NCBI GenBank assembly: GCA_946628525.1
Contig: CAMOWO010000021.1
Span: 1-9,761 of the forward strand
DNA length: 9,761 bases
Reading direction: 5' to 3'
From: an uncultured Bacillota bacterium
Lineage (GTDB): Bacteria; Bacillota_A; Clostridia; Peptostreptococcales; Anaerovoracaceae
Position numbers and translations under genes: made by a program. Each line of letters starts with the position of its first letter. The first letter of the stretch is position 1. The notes beneath the pieces were generated by a model. It saw nothing but the letters and a program-made list of their open reading frames with translations, had not been told where the DNA came from and ran no database searches. Shown piece by piece: positions 1 through 7,702 of the stretch.

Positions 1-822
1 GAGGTGGCGTGCCACGATGAGGGAGCACACGTGACATTTTTGGATTCGAAGAGTTCCCAGGTGGGTAAGAAGGAGAGCATCGAGGATTCGGCGAGGATCC
101 TGGGCGGATTCTTTGACGGCATCGAGTACAGAGGCTACGATCAGTCTCTGGTGGAGGATCTGGCGAAGTATTCCGGTATTCCTGTCTGGAACGGACTCAC
201 CGATGTGGATCACCCGACTCAGATCCTGGCAGATATGATGACCATCGAGGAGCACATCGATAAGCCGCTGGCGGATGTGAAGGTGGTCTTCTGCGGAGAT
301 ATCAGAAACAACATGAGCTACGCATGGATGTACGGATGCGCCAAGATGGGCATGGACTTTGTGGCCTACGGACCGGATGTTCTGGCGGAGCAGATGGACA
401 AGGACGTCATCGCGAAAGTAAACGAAGTGGCGAAGCAGACAGGGAGCACCATTACCGTATCATCGGACATCGAGTCCATCAAGGGCGCGGACGTGATCTA
501 CACAGACGTATGGGCCTCCATGGGAGAAGAGGATGAGATCCCGGAGAGGGTGAAGCTTCTCACACCGTACAAAGTGACCATGGAGATGCTGGAGAGCACG
601 GGAAATCCCGATGTGATCTTCCTTCACTGCCTGCCGGCATTCCACGATTTCAATACCGTCATGGCCAAGACGCAGATGGAACTGGGCTACGACATCAGGG
701 AAGTGACGGACGAAGTGTTCCGCAGCAGCCATTCCAAGGTCTTTGATGAGGCCGAGAACAGGATGCATTCCATCAAGGCGATCGTCGTGGCGACCATGGC
801 AGACGAGCTAGTTGAGATTTAA
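1..822 (+). CDS. argF: Ornithine carbamoyltransferase, 5'-truncated by window edge
   Basis: Transfers the carbamoyl group of carbamoyl phosphate to ornithine, giving citrulline (arginine synthesis, or the reverse in the arginine deiminase pathway); cytosolic. The reading frame is open from base 1, so this is a C-terminal fragment of 273 residues. A full enzyme is about 330, so roughly 55-60 N-terminal residues, including the STRT carbamoyl-phosphate loop, lie outside the window. The GTG at base 4 is an internal valine, not a start. Visible motifs in fragment numbering: HPTQ at 71-74 (carbamoyl phosphate), GDIRNN at about 99-104, DVWASMG at 169-175 (ornithine binding) and HCLPAF at 209-214 with the active-site Cys. 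The QVGKKESI and HCLPAFHD segments resemble the E. coli ArgI / catabolic ArcB subgroup more than B. subtilis ArgF, so arcB is a real alternative name. The family is certain; the physiological direction is not. Confidence 0.95.
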   Translation, partial: EVACHDEGAHVTFLDSKSSQVGKKESIEDSARILGGFFDGIEYRGYDQSLVEDLAKYSGIPVWNGLTDVDHPTQILADMMTIEEHIDKPLADVKVVFCGDIRNNMSYAWMYGCAKMGMDFVAYGPDVLAEQMDKDVIAKVNEVAKQTGSTITVSSDIESIKGADVIYTDVWASMGEEDEIPERVKLLTPYKVTMEMLESTGNPDVIFLHCLPAFHDFNTVMAKTQMELGYDIREVTDEVFRSSHSKVFDEAENRMHSIKAIVVATMADELVEI

Positions 823-836
823 GACCGGAGAGTATT

Positions 837-1457
837 ATGGAGATAGAACTTAAGTACAACATTCCTGATAAGGAAACAGCAGAGAAGATCTGGGAGAACG
901 AGATCTTCGGCACGTATGAGGAGCCGGAGTCAAGAGAAGAGCTCTTCATGGATGCGTATTATTACGATACGGAAGACTTCAGTCTGTCCGATAACGATAT
1001 CGCATACAGAGTGCGCAAAGAAGGCGGCAGCTGGGTCGCCGCTTTGAAGTGGAAAGGATGCGCCGAGGGTGCGCTCCACAAGAGGGAGGAACTTTCGATC
1101 CCGGTGGAAAAGAAGGACCCCGACACCAGCGTCTTCTGCCAGAACGAATCGGGGCGGCACCTGGAGCAGATCGTGGGAGGAAGAGACCTGATCTGCATGA
1201 TCAGAAGTGCCATCGCAAGGAAGCGTTTCAGGATCGATACGGGAAGCGGTATATTTGAGTTCAGCATCGACAGGGGCAAGGTGGTGACGCCGGCCGGAGA
1301 AGAGCCTGTCCTGGAAGTGGAAGTGGAGCTTTTCTCAGGGGAAACGGAAGAACTGCAGTCCATCGGAGAGACTCTGAAGCAGCAGTACGGACTTGTGGAG
1401 TCGGAAGAGAGCAAATACGGCAGAGGATTAAGGCTTCTGGGCCGGGAGGATGCGTAA
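837..1457 (+). CDS. CYTH-domain protein (triphosphate tunnel metalloenzyme family)
   Basis: A 206-residue single-domain CYTH protein. The diagnostic ExExK metal-binding motif is at the extreme N-terminus (E2, E4, K6). Further charged tunnel residues fit the fold: YRVRK at 57-61, ALKWKG at 69-74, KREELS at 82-87, KRFRI at 129-133, SIDRG at 143-147, alternating Glu in LEVEVEL at 159-165 and ESKYGRGL at 191-198. Family members hydrolyse inorganic triphosphate, thiamine triphosphate or related triphosphates, and a few are adenylate cyclases. Substrate cannot be told from sequence, and bacterial single-domain members are most often triphosphatases. The ATG at 837 sits behind a GGAG 14 bases after the upstream gene's stop, so the two are probably co-transcribed. 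I see no terminator after it; the next gene has its own promoter just downstream. There is no signal peptide or membrane segment. Confidence 0.9.
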   Translation: MEIELKYNIPDKETAEKIWENEIFGTYEEPESREELFMDAYYYDTEDFSLSDNDIAYRVRKEGGSWVAALKWKGCAEGALHKREELSIPVEKKDPDTSVFCQNESGRHLEQIVGGRDLICMIRSAIARKRFRIDTGSGIFEFSIDRGKVVTPAGEEPVLEVEVELFSGETEELQSIGETLKQQYGLVESEESKYGRGLRLLGREDA

Positions 1458-1463
1458 TTCTTC

Positions 1464-1492
1464 TTTACTTTTCGTTTCGATAGCGATATAAT
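1464..1492 (+). promoter_or_regulatory. Sigma-A-type promoter for the tig-clpP-clpX block
   Basis: TTTACT at 1464-1469 (4 of 6 matches to the -35 consensus) is followed by a 17-base spacer and a perfect TATAAT at 1487-1492. Transcription would begin near 1499-1500, giving a leader of about 35 bases that carries an AGGAGG ribosome binding site at 1519-1524, ten bases before the tig ATG. The region upstream of the -10 is T-rich. Read directly from sequence; activity is inferred. Confidence 0.8.
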
Positions 1493-1499
1493 AATATGC

Positions 1500-1519
1500 A
1501 CTTATGTGTACACAACTTA
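1500..1519. promoter_or_regulatory. Palindrome in the tig leader, possible operator
   Basis: TGTGTACACA at 1505-1514 is a perfect 10-base inverted repeat, flanked on each side by a direct copy of ACTTA (1500-1504 and 1515-1519). It covers about the first 20 transcribed bases, between the predicted start of transcription and the ribosome binding site. With no spacer between its halves it would make a poor RNA hairpin, so a dimeric DNA-binding regulator is the more natural reading. No regulator can be named, and a 10-base palindrome can occur by chance. Confidence 0.35.
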
Positions 1520-1534
1520 GGAGGAAATAAATAA

Positions 1535-2827
1535 ATGAAAACAACATTCATATCAAAGGAGAACAACACAGCTAAATTCAGCATGGAGATCAGCGCAGAG
1601 GAATTCGAATCTGCAGTAAACAGCGTATACAGACAGCAGAAGAGCCGTTTCGCAGTTGACGGATTCAGGAAGGGTAAGGCACCGAGAAGCATCATCGAGA
1701 AGAGATACGGCGAAGGCATATTCTATGAGGATGCCATCAATAATCTTTTCCAGATGAACTACCCACAGGCTGTAAGCGAACTGGAACTGAACGTGATCGA
1801 CAGCCCTGTCGTTGACTTCTCAGAACTGAAGAAGGGTGAGCCGTTCACGATGACCATCGAAGTGGCTTGCTATCCTGAGATTGAAGTTAAGGATTATAAG
1901 GGCGTTGAGATCAAGAAGGTGGATCTCGATGTGACAGATGAGGATGTAGAGAACGCCATCAAGAGCCTGGCAAGAAGAAACTCCAGAATGGTAACGGTAG
2001 AAGACAGACCGGCTCAGGACGGAGACATGGTCCTCATCGACTACGAAGGATGGGCTAACGGCGAGCAGTTCGAAGGCGGCACAGCTGAGAGATATCCGCT
2101 GAAGCTGGGTTCCAACACGTTCATCCCTGGATTTGAAGAACAGCTGGTAGGCGTATCAACAGGAGAAGAGAAGGACGTCGTCGTTACGTTCCCTGAAGAC
2201 TACCATGAGAAGAGCCTTGCCGGTGCAGAAGCTACCTTCAAGTGCAAGCTCCACGAGATCAAATACGAAGAGATGCCTGAGATCGACGATGAGTTCGTCA
2301 AGGATGTAAGCGAATTCGATACCCTCGATGAGCTGAAGGCAAGCGAGAGAGAAAAACTGGAGAAGCAGAACAAGGAAACAGCTGAGCAGACTATGAAGAA
2401 CTCCGCTCTGGAGAAGGTCTTTGAAGCTAACGATATCGACATTCCTGACGTTATGGTCGAGACAGAAGTCGACAGCATGATGAGCGAGTTCGACCAGCAG
2501 CTGAGATCACAGGGCATGGACATGGAGTCCTACCTCAAGTACATGGGTGAGAACAGCGACGCATTCAAGGAACAGCTCAAGGACGACGCTCACAAGAGAG
2601 TGAAGACCAGAATGATCGTAAGAGCCATCGCAGATCAGGAAGGTTTCGAAGCAACAGAAGAAGAGATCGACGCTGAACTGGCCAGCATGGCACAGCAGTA
2701 CGATCTGGAAGCAGATTCACTCAAGGAGATGCTGGGAGAAGAGAACATCAACATGATCTCAGGAGATCTCAGGATCAAGAAGGCAATCGACTACATCTAT
2801 GACAATGCAGTCATCAAAGAAGACTAA
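1535..2827 (+). CDS. tig: Trigger factor (ribosome-associated chaperone / prolyl isomerase)
   Basis: Binds near the polypeptide exit tunnel of the 50S subunit and shields nascent chains as the first cytosolic chaperone. The length of 430 residues is normal for the family. Three regions are visible in order. The N-terminal ribosome-binding domain (about 1-115) carries the signature VDGFRKGKAP at 41-50, with the ribosome-docking F44-R45-K46. An FKBP-type peptidyl-prolyl isomerase domain spans about 160-243 (GDMVLIDYEGW, IPGFEEQLVG, VTFPEDY). The C-terminal substrate-binding arms are Glu/Lys-rich and helical (about 250-430). The ATG at 1535 follows an AGGAGG. It is first in a tight block with clpP (15-base gap) and clpX, the usual clostridial arrangement. 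Codon choice leans to CCT proline and GCT/GCA alanine, fitting a highly expressed protein. Confidence 0.98.
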   Translation: MKTTFISKENNTAKFSMEISAEEFESAVNSVYRQQKSRFAVDGFRKGKAPRSIIEKRYGEGIFYEDAINNLFQMNYPQAVSELELNVIDSPVVDFSELKKGEPFTMTIEVACYPEIEVKDYKGVEIKKVDLDVTDEDVENAIKSLARRNSRMVTVEDRPAQDGDMVLIDYEGWANGEQFEGGTAERYPLKLGSNTFIPGFEEQLVGVSTGEEKDVVVTFPEDYHEKSLAGAEATFKCKLHEIKYEEMPEIDDEFVKDVSEFDTLDELKASEREKLEKQNKETAEQTMKNSALEKVFEANDIDIPDVMVETEVDSMMSEFDQQLRSQGMDMESYLKYMGENSDAFKEQLKDDAHKRVKTRMIVRAIADQEGFEATEEEIDAELASMAQQYDLEADSLKEMLGEENINMISGDLRIKKAIDYIYDNAVIKED

Positions 2828-2828
2828 C

Positions 2829-2834
2829 AGGAGG
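2829..2834 (+). promoter_or_regulatory. Ribosome binding site fixing the clpP start
   Basis: AGGAGG lies eight bases before the ATG at 2843. The in-frame TTG at 2837 is only two bases away, too close for initiation, so the ATG is preferred. Confidence 0.85.
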
Positions 2835-2842
2835 CTTTGCAG

Positions 2843-3424
2843 ATGACATCCATTCCTTATGTTATCGAACAGACAGGACACGGAGAAAGGTCCTACGACA
2901 TTTACTCCAGACTGCTCAAGGACAGGATCATCTTCCTCGGAGACGAGATCAATGATGATGTGGCCAGTGTCATCGTGGCACAGCTGCTCTTCCTTGAAGC
3001 GGAGGATCCTGATAAAGACATAAGCATATACATCAACAGTCCCGGCGGATCTGTCACGGCAGGCATGGCGATATACGACACCATGAAGTATATCAAGCCG
3101 GAGATCTCCACCATCTGCGTGGGTATGGCGGCCAGTATGGCAGCCGTGATCCTTTCCTCAGGAACGAAGGGCAAGAGATACGCTCTGCCTCACGCTGAGG
3201 TGATGATCCACCAGCCTCTGGGCGGATTCAGAGGTCAGGCTGAAGATATCAAGATCCATGCAGACTGGATCCTGAAGACGAGAGAATCATTGAACAAGAT
3301 ACTCAGTGAGAATACAGGACAGACTATCGAGAAGATCGCGGCAGATACGGACAGAGATAACTTCATGTACGCCGCTGACGCCAAGGAATACGGTCTCATC
3401 GACCAGGTGATCACAAGCAGATAG
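2843..3424 (+). CDS. clpP: ATP-dependent Clp protease proteolytic subunit ClpP
   Basis: Serine peptidase that forms the tetradecameric barrel of the Clp protease; substrates are delivered by the ClpX (or ClpA/C) unfoldase. The protein has 193 residues, the standard size, and begins [10 protein letters not shown], typical of mature-form Firmicutes ClpP with little or no propeptide. The catalytic triad is complete: Ser98 in GMAASMA (94-100), His123 in MIHQP (121-125) and Asp172 in DRDNFM (170-175). The oxyanion-region NSPGGSV and the [15 protein letters not shown] segment, part of the hydrophobic docking surface, are also present. It lies 15 bases after tig and 19 before clpX, so ClpP and its partner unfoldase are made from one message. 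No CtsR-type heptad repeat is visible upstream, so class III heat-shock control through this promoter is not supported. Confidence 0.98.
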   Translation: MTSIPYVIEQTGHGERSYDIYSRLLKDRIIFLGDEINDDVASVIVAQLLFLEAEDPDKDISIYINSPGGSVTAGMAIYDTMKYIKPEISTICVGMAASMAAVILSSGTKGKRYALPHAEVMIHQPLGGFRGQAEDIKIHADWILKTRESLNKILSENTGQTIEKIAADTDRDNFMYAADAKEYGLIDQVITSR

Positions 3425-3443
3425 TTCGTTCGGGGGACATTAT

Positions 3444-4730
3444 ATGAGCAAATACGACGAAAACAATGAATTACGATGCTCGTTCTGCGGTAAGCCTCAG
3501 AGTCAGGTGGAGAGGCTTATCAGCGGATCAGGAGTTTACATCTGTAATGAGTGTGTAGCTCTCTGTAACGACATTCTCATTTCTGAAGCAGCAGGTGGGA
3601 ACATCAGCGACGTCCAGGAACAGGAACAGAGCCTTCCGAAGCCAAAGGACATATTCGACGCTCTGTCTGAATACGTCATCGGTCAGGAAGATGCCAAGAA
3701 GGCACTGGCAGTGGCTGTATATAACCACTATAAGAGGATCAGAAGCGGGATCTCTGAAGACGGAGTGGAGCTCCAGAAGAGCAACATCCTGATGATCGGA
3801 CCGACAGGTTCCGGTAAGACACTTCTGGCTCAGACCCTGGCGAAGATCCTGGATGTACCATTCGCCATCGCAGATGCTACTTCCCTTACGGAAGCAGGCT
3901 ATGTGGGAGAGGACGTGGAGAACATCCTGCTGAGACTCCTCCAGGCGGCCGACTTCGATATCGAGAAGGCTCAGAGGGGCATCATCTACGTGGACGAGAT
4001 CGATAAGATCGCCAGGAAGTCCGAGAACCCGTCGATCACGAGGGACGTGAGCGGAGAAGGCGTACAGCAGGCTTTGCTTAAGATCCTGGAAGGTACCGTG
4101 GCTAACGTGCCTCCGCAGGGCGGAAGGAAGCATCCGCATCAGGAGTTCCTGCAGTTCGACACGACCAACGTCCTGTTCATCTGCGGCGGAGCATTTGACG
4201 GACTGGACAAGGTCGTCAAGAAGAGAGTGGGCGAGAAGACCATCGGCTTCAACTCCAACGTAGAGAACAACAAGATGGATGTGTCGGAGATCCTCAAGAG
4301 CACTCTCCATGAGGATGTACAGAAGTTCGGTCTTATCCCTGAACTGGTGGGAAGACTTCCGGTCCTCGTCATGCTGGAGGAACTGTCGAAGGACGCCCTC
4401 AGGCAGATCATCACAGAACCGAAGAATGCTCTGGTAAGACAGTACATGAAACTCTTTGAGATGGATGGTGTGGATCTGGAGATCACAGATGATGCCATCG
4501 ATGCCATCGCAGAGAAGGCCATCGCCGGCAAGACCGGTGCCAGAGGTCTCAGAGGCATCATGGAGAAGATCATGACAGGCATCATGTATGAAATGCCTTC
4601 CAGAGATGATATCGAGAAATGTATCGTGACAAGAGATACTGTAGAGAAACAGCAAGAGCCTGAACTTGTAATAAGAAGCAGAGACGCCGTTGCTAATGAA
4701 AGAAGCAGTATCCCTGCCGAGACAGCTTAA
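3444..4730 (+). CDS. clpX: ATP-dependent Clp protease ATP-binding subunit ClpX
   Basis: AAA+ unfoldase that recognises tagged substrates and threads them into ClpP. The 428 residues include every expected element. The N-terminal C4 zinc-binding domain uses C12, C15, C34 and C37. Walker A is GPTGSGKT (119-126) and Walker B is YVDEID (182-187). The substrate-gripping pore loop GYVGED is at 152-157 and the RKH pore loop at 228-230. The IGF loop that docks on ClpP is at 267-269, and sensor-2 GARGLR at 365-370. The ATG at 3444 follows a GGGGGA at 3432-3437. The intact IGF loop, together with clpP next door, supports a working ClpXP. The last ~30 residues are a variable polar tail. A hairpin follows 11 bases after the stop. 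Confidence 0.98.
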   Translation: MSKYDENNELRCSFCGKPQSQVERLISGSGVYICNECVALCNDILISEAAGGNISDVQEQEQSLPKPKDIFDALSEYVIGQEDAKKALAVAVYNHYKRIRSGISEDGVELQKSNILMIGPTGSGKTLLAQTLAKILDVPFAIADATSLTEAGYVGEDVENILLRLLQAADFDIEKAQRGIIYVDEIDKIARKSENPSITRDVSGEGVQQALLKILEGTVANVPPQGGRKHPHQEFLQFDTTNVLFICGGAFDGLDKVVKKRVGEKTIGFNSNVENNKMDVSEILKSTLHEDVQKFGLIPELVGRLPVLVMLEELSKDALRQIITEPKNALVRQYMKLFEMDGVDLEITDDAIDAIAEKAIAGKTGARGLRGIMEKIMTGIMYEMPSRDDIEKCIVTRDTVEKQQEPELVIRSRDAVANERSSIPAETA

Positions 4731-4741
4731 GAAATTAAGAC

Positions 4742-4768
4742 GGGCGGCTTTTCGTAAGTCGCCCTTTT
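4742..4768 (+). terminator. Intrinsic terminator or attenuator between clpX and lon
   Basis: GGGCGGCTT (4742-4750) pairs with AAGTCGCCC (4756-4764): nine base pairs including one G-U, closing a TTCGT loop, then TTTT at 4765-4768. The stem is GC-rich but the T-run is short, so partial termination is more likely than complete. It lies only 19 bases before the lon ATG, and I see no convincing promoter between it and lon. It may lower lon expression relative to clpX. Confidence 0.75.
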
Positions 4769-4775
4769 GACATAT

Positions 4776-4781
4776 AGGAGG
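4776..4781 (+). promoter_or_regulatory. Ribosome binding site fixing the lon start
   Basis: AGGAGG lies six bases before the ATG at 4788. An upstream in-frame TTG at 4767 sits inside the terminator T-run, has no ribosome binding site, and is rejected as the start. Confidence 0.9.
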
Positions 4782-4787
4782 AACAGT

Positions 4788-7115
4788 ATGGAAGATGCAA
4801 AAATAAAAGAATATCCTATGATCCCCCTGAGGGGAGTGACAGTATTTCCGAATATGGTGCTCCATTTTGACATCGGAAGGGAGAAGTCCATCAACGCGCT
4901 GGAGAAGGCCATGATCCTGAATCAGCACATTTTCCTCAGTTCTCAGATGGATGAGAACCTGGATCTTCCGACGCCGGATGATTTTTATAAGGTGGGGGTC
5001 ATCGGCAAGATCAAGCAGATGCTGAAGCTGCCGGGAGATTCCATCAGAGTCCTGGTGGAAGGCCTGTCGAGAGGCGTCATCGAGGAAGTCCTCTTCGAGG
5101 TGCCGTACTTCAGATGTGCAGTCCGCGCCGTAGAAGATCCGGAGATCGTAGATGACCCGGAAGCAGAAGCTCTCATGAGGACCGTGCTCACGAACTTCGA
5201 CGAGTACGTCTCCATCAATAACACCATCGCATCGGAAGTGTTCGCCAGCGTCGTTTCCATCGAGAATCCTGGCAGGATGGCGGATATGATCGCCTCCCAT
5301 CTGGATGTGAAGGTGGAGGACAAGCAGGCGCTGATCGAGGAGTTCGACCCGAAGAAGCGTCTGGAGAAGATCAACGAGATGCTCCTGAGAGAGATCGAGA
5401 TCCTCAGGATCGAGCAGGACATCAGCACGAAGGTCAAGTCCCAGATGAACCAGAACCAGCGGGAGTACTATCTTCGCGAGCAGATGAGAGCCATCCAGGA
5501 AGAACTGGGGGTGGCAGAAGATGTGGAAGACGAAGTGGCGACCTTCAAGCAGCAGCTGGAGGAGCTGGAACTGGAAGAAAAGACGAGAGACAAGATCGAA
5601 AAAGAGATCGACCGGTTCTCGAAGATGCAGCCGTCCTCTGCAGAAGCGACGGTCAGCAGAAACTACATCGAGACGATCCTGGCCCTCCCATGGAACACGG
5701 CCAGCGAAGATAACATCGACCTTTTGAAGGCCGAGGACATTTTGAACGAAGACCACTACGGTCTGGAGAAGGTAAAAGAGCGCGTTTTGGAGTACCTGGC
5801 TGTCATCCAGCTCAGCGAGAGCCTGAAGGGCCCGATCCTTTGCCTCGTCGGACCTCCGGGCGTCGGTAAGACATCCATCGCAAGAAGCGTGGCAAGGTCC
5901 ATCGGAAGAGAGTTCGTCAGGATGTCCCTGGGCGGCGTCAGAGACGAAGCCGAGATCAGAGGTCACAGAAGGACATACATCGGAGCCATCCCGGGCAGGA
6001 TCATCAGCGCCATCAAGGATTCCGGCGTGAAGAACCCGGTGTTCCTCTTCGACGAAGTGGACAAGATCGGCGCCGATTACAAGGGAGACCCGGCTTCAGC
6101 CCTGCTGGAAGTCCTGGATCCTGAGCAGAACAAAGACTTCACGGACCACTACCTCGAAGTGCCGTTCGATCTGAGCAAGGTCATGTTCATCACCACGGCC
6201 AACACCACCAGCACCATCCCAAGACCGCTCCTTGACAGGATGGAAGTCATCGAGGTCAGCGGATATACAGAAGAGGATAAGGTGCAGATCGCCAAGAAGT
6301 ACCTGGTACCGAAACAGATCAAAGAAAACGGCCTGACGAAGAGCATGATCAGCTTCACGGAGGCCGGCATCAGAAATATCATCAACTACTACACGAGAGA
6401 GTCCGGCGTCAGAAATCTCGAGCGTGAGATCGGGAACATCTGCCGCAAGGTGGCCAGAAACGTGGTTTCCGGCCAGACCGCCAAAGTGAGCGTCGGCCCG
6501 AAGAAAGTCCTGGAGTTCCTGGGCAAAAAGCGCGTGCGCTTCGATATCATCAAAGGGGAGACGGAAGTGGGCGTGACGACGGGACTGGCCTGGACCATCG
6601 TCGGAGGCGACACCCTCTTTATCGAGACGGCGGCCCTGCCGGGAACAGGCAAGCTGCAGCTCACAGGTCAGATGGGCGACGTGATGCAGGAGAGCGCCCA
6701 GACGGGCATCAGCTACATCCGCTCCATGGCCAAGAAACTCAAGATCGATGAGGAGTTCTACAAGAAGTACGACATCCACGTCCACATCCCGGAAGGCGCA
6801 GTGCCAAAGGACGGCCCGTCTGCCGGTGTCACCATGTGCACGGCCATCATCTCAAGGCTGACGAACACGCCGGTGAGAAAAGACGTGGCCATGACAGGGG
6901 AGATCACGCTGACAGGCAAAGTGCTCCCGGTGGGCGGCATCAGAGAAAAGGTGCTGGCGGCCCACAGAGCGGGCGTCCGCAAAGTGCTCCTGCCGTATGA
7001 GAACGAGATCGACATCCAGGAGATCCCGGAAGTCGTCAGAGACGAGATGGAATTCGTGCTCCTCAAACACGTGAAAGACGTATTCCCGCATGTATTCGTA
7101 AAGGGTGATAAATAA
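4788..7115 (+). CDS. lon: Endopeptidase La (ATP-dependent Lon protease, LonA type)
   Basis: Homo-oligomeric cytosolic AAA+ protease that degrades misfolded and regulatory proteins. The 775 residues match the LonA size. The N-terminal substrate-binding LON domain (about 8-200, starting YPMIPLRGVTVFP) is followed by a helical, Glu/Gln-rich linker (about 200-300, containing REYYLREQMRAIQEELG). The AAA+ module has Walker A GPPGVGKT at 355-362, the pore-loop Tyr397 in RTYIG and Walker B FLFDEVDK at 419-426. The C-terminal protease domain carries the Ser678-Lys721 dyad (KDGPSAG at 674-680, GGIREKVLAAHR at 716-727). All catalytic residues are present and there is no membrane insertion, so it is LonA and not LonB. 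Proline codons are mostly CCG and alanine GCC, unlike tig and pta. Its stop overlaps the ysxC ATG by one base. Confidence 0.98.
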   Translation: MEDAKIKEYPMIPLRGVTVFPNMVLHFDIGREKSINALEKAMILNQHIFLSSQMDENLDLPTPDDFYKVGVIGKIKQMLKLPGDSIRVLVEGLSRGVIEEVLFEVPYFRCAVRAVEDPEIVDDPEAEALMRTVLTNFDEYVSINNTIASEVFASVVSIENPGRMADMIASHLDVKVEDKQALIEEFDPKKRLEKINEMLLREIEILRIEQDISTKVKSQMNQNQREYYLREQMRAIQEELGVAEDVEDEVATFKQQLEELELEEKTRDKIEKEIDRFSKMQPSSAEATVSRNYIETILALPWNTASEDNIDLLKAEDILNEDHYGLEKVKERVLEYLAVIQLSESLKGPILCLVGPPGVGKTSIARSVARSIGREFVRMSLGGVRDEAEIRGHRRTYIGAIPGRIISAIKDSGVKNPVFLFDEVDKIGADYKGDPASALLEVLDPEQNKDFTDHYLEVPFDLSKVMFITTANTTSTIPRPLLDRMEVIEVSGYTEEDKVQIAKKYLVPKQIKENGLTKSMISFTEAGIRNIINYYTRESGVRNLEREIGNICRKVARNVVSGQTAKVSVGPKKVLEFLGKKRVRFDIIKGETEVGVTTGLAWTIVGGDTLFIETAALPGTGKLQLTGQMGDVMQESAQTGISYIRSMAKKLKIDEEFYKKYDIHVHIPEGAVPKDGPSAGVTMCTAIISRLTNTPVRKDVAMTGEITLTGKVLPVGGIREKVLAAHRAGVRKVLLPYENEIDIQEIPEVVRDEMEFVLLKHVKDVFPHVFVKGDK

Positions 7116-7702
7116 TGAAGATAGGAAGATCGGAGCTTGAGACTGTCGCGGTTAAACCGTCGCAGTATCCTCCGGAAGACATGTACGAGATCGCTTTTGC
7201 CGGACGTTCCAACGTAGGCAAATCTTCACTGCTCAATCTGCTTACGGGAAGAAAGAGCCTCGCCAGAGTCAGCGGCAACCCGGGAAAGACCAGGACCATC
7301 AACTTCTACAGGATCGATGATGCCTGGAGGATCGTGGACCTGCCGGGATACGGATACGCCAAGGTGTCAAAGTCCGTGTCCGCAGGGTGGGGCGAGATGA
7401 TGGAGAAGTACCTTTCATCGAGACCGAACCTGCTGAAAGTGGTGCAGCTGGTGGACATCCGCCACGCTCCTTCCAAGCAGGACGTTGAGATGTACGACTA
7501 CCTCAAACACTACGGCCTGGACGGGATCGTCGTGGCGACAAAGGCGGACAAGATCTCCAGAAACCAGATGTCAAAACAGATCAAACTGATTCGAGACACA
7601 CTGAAGTTATCCCATGATGATGCGGTGATCCCTGTCTCATCCCTCAAGAGAACGGGACAGGATCAACTGCTGGATGAAATAGGTAAACTTTTGGAGGAGT
7701 AG
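7115..7702 (+). CDS. ysxC: Ribosome biogenesis GTP-binding protein YsxC/EngB
   Basis: Small essential GTPase of the TrmE-Era-EngA-YihA-Septin-like group that assists late assembly of the 50S subunit. The 195 residues contain all G motifs: G1 GRSNVGKS at 30-37, the switch region with GKTRTINFY at 57-65, G3 DLPGYG at 75-80, G4 TKAD at 142-145 and G5 SSLK at 175-178. The start ATG overlaps the lon stop codon (TAATG), with an AAGGG-like ribosome binding site inside the end of lon, so translation is probably coupled to lon. The lon-ysxC pair is a long-conserved Firmicutes arrangement. Synonyms are engB and yihA. Confidence 0.97.
   Translation: MKIGRSELETVAVKPSQYPPEDMYEIAFAGRSNVGKSSLLNLLTGRKSLARVSGNPGKTRTINFYRIDDAWRIVDLPGYGYAKVSKSVSAGWGEMMEKYLSSRPNLLKVVQLVDIRHAPSKQDVEMYDYLKHYGLDGIVVATKADKISRNQMSKQIKLIRDTLKLSHDDAVIPVSSLKRTGQDQLLDEIGKLLEE

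Noticed and set aside
2837..2842. TTG start giving ClpP two extra residues
   Set aside because: Only two bases separate it from the AGGAGG; the ATG at 2843 has proper spacing and gives the usual ClpP N-terminus.
4767..4772. Perfect TTGACA, candidate -35 box for lon
   Set aside because: A -10 at normal spacing would fall at about 4790-4795, inside the lon coding region, and those bases (GGAAGA) do not resemble TATAAT. It is part of the terminator T-run.
3528..5966. Long (812-codon) open frame on the minus strand across clpX and lon
   Set aside because: It lies opposite two unmistakable genes and runs straight through their intergenic hairpin. Its translation is rich in Leu, His, Asp and Arg with no recognisable domain. 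It is explained by the codon bias of clpX and lon keeping reverse-strand stops out of that frame.
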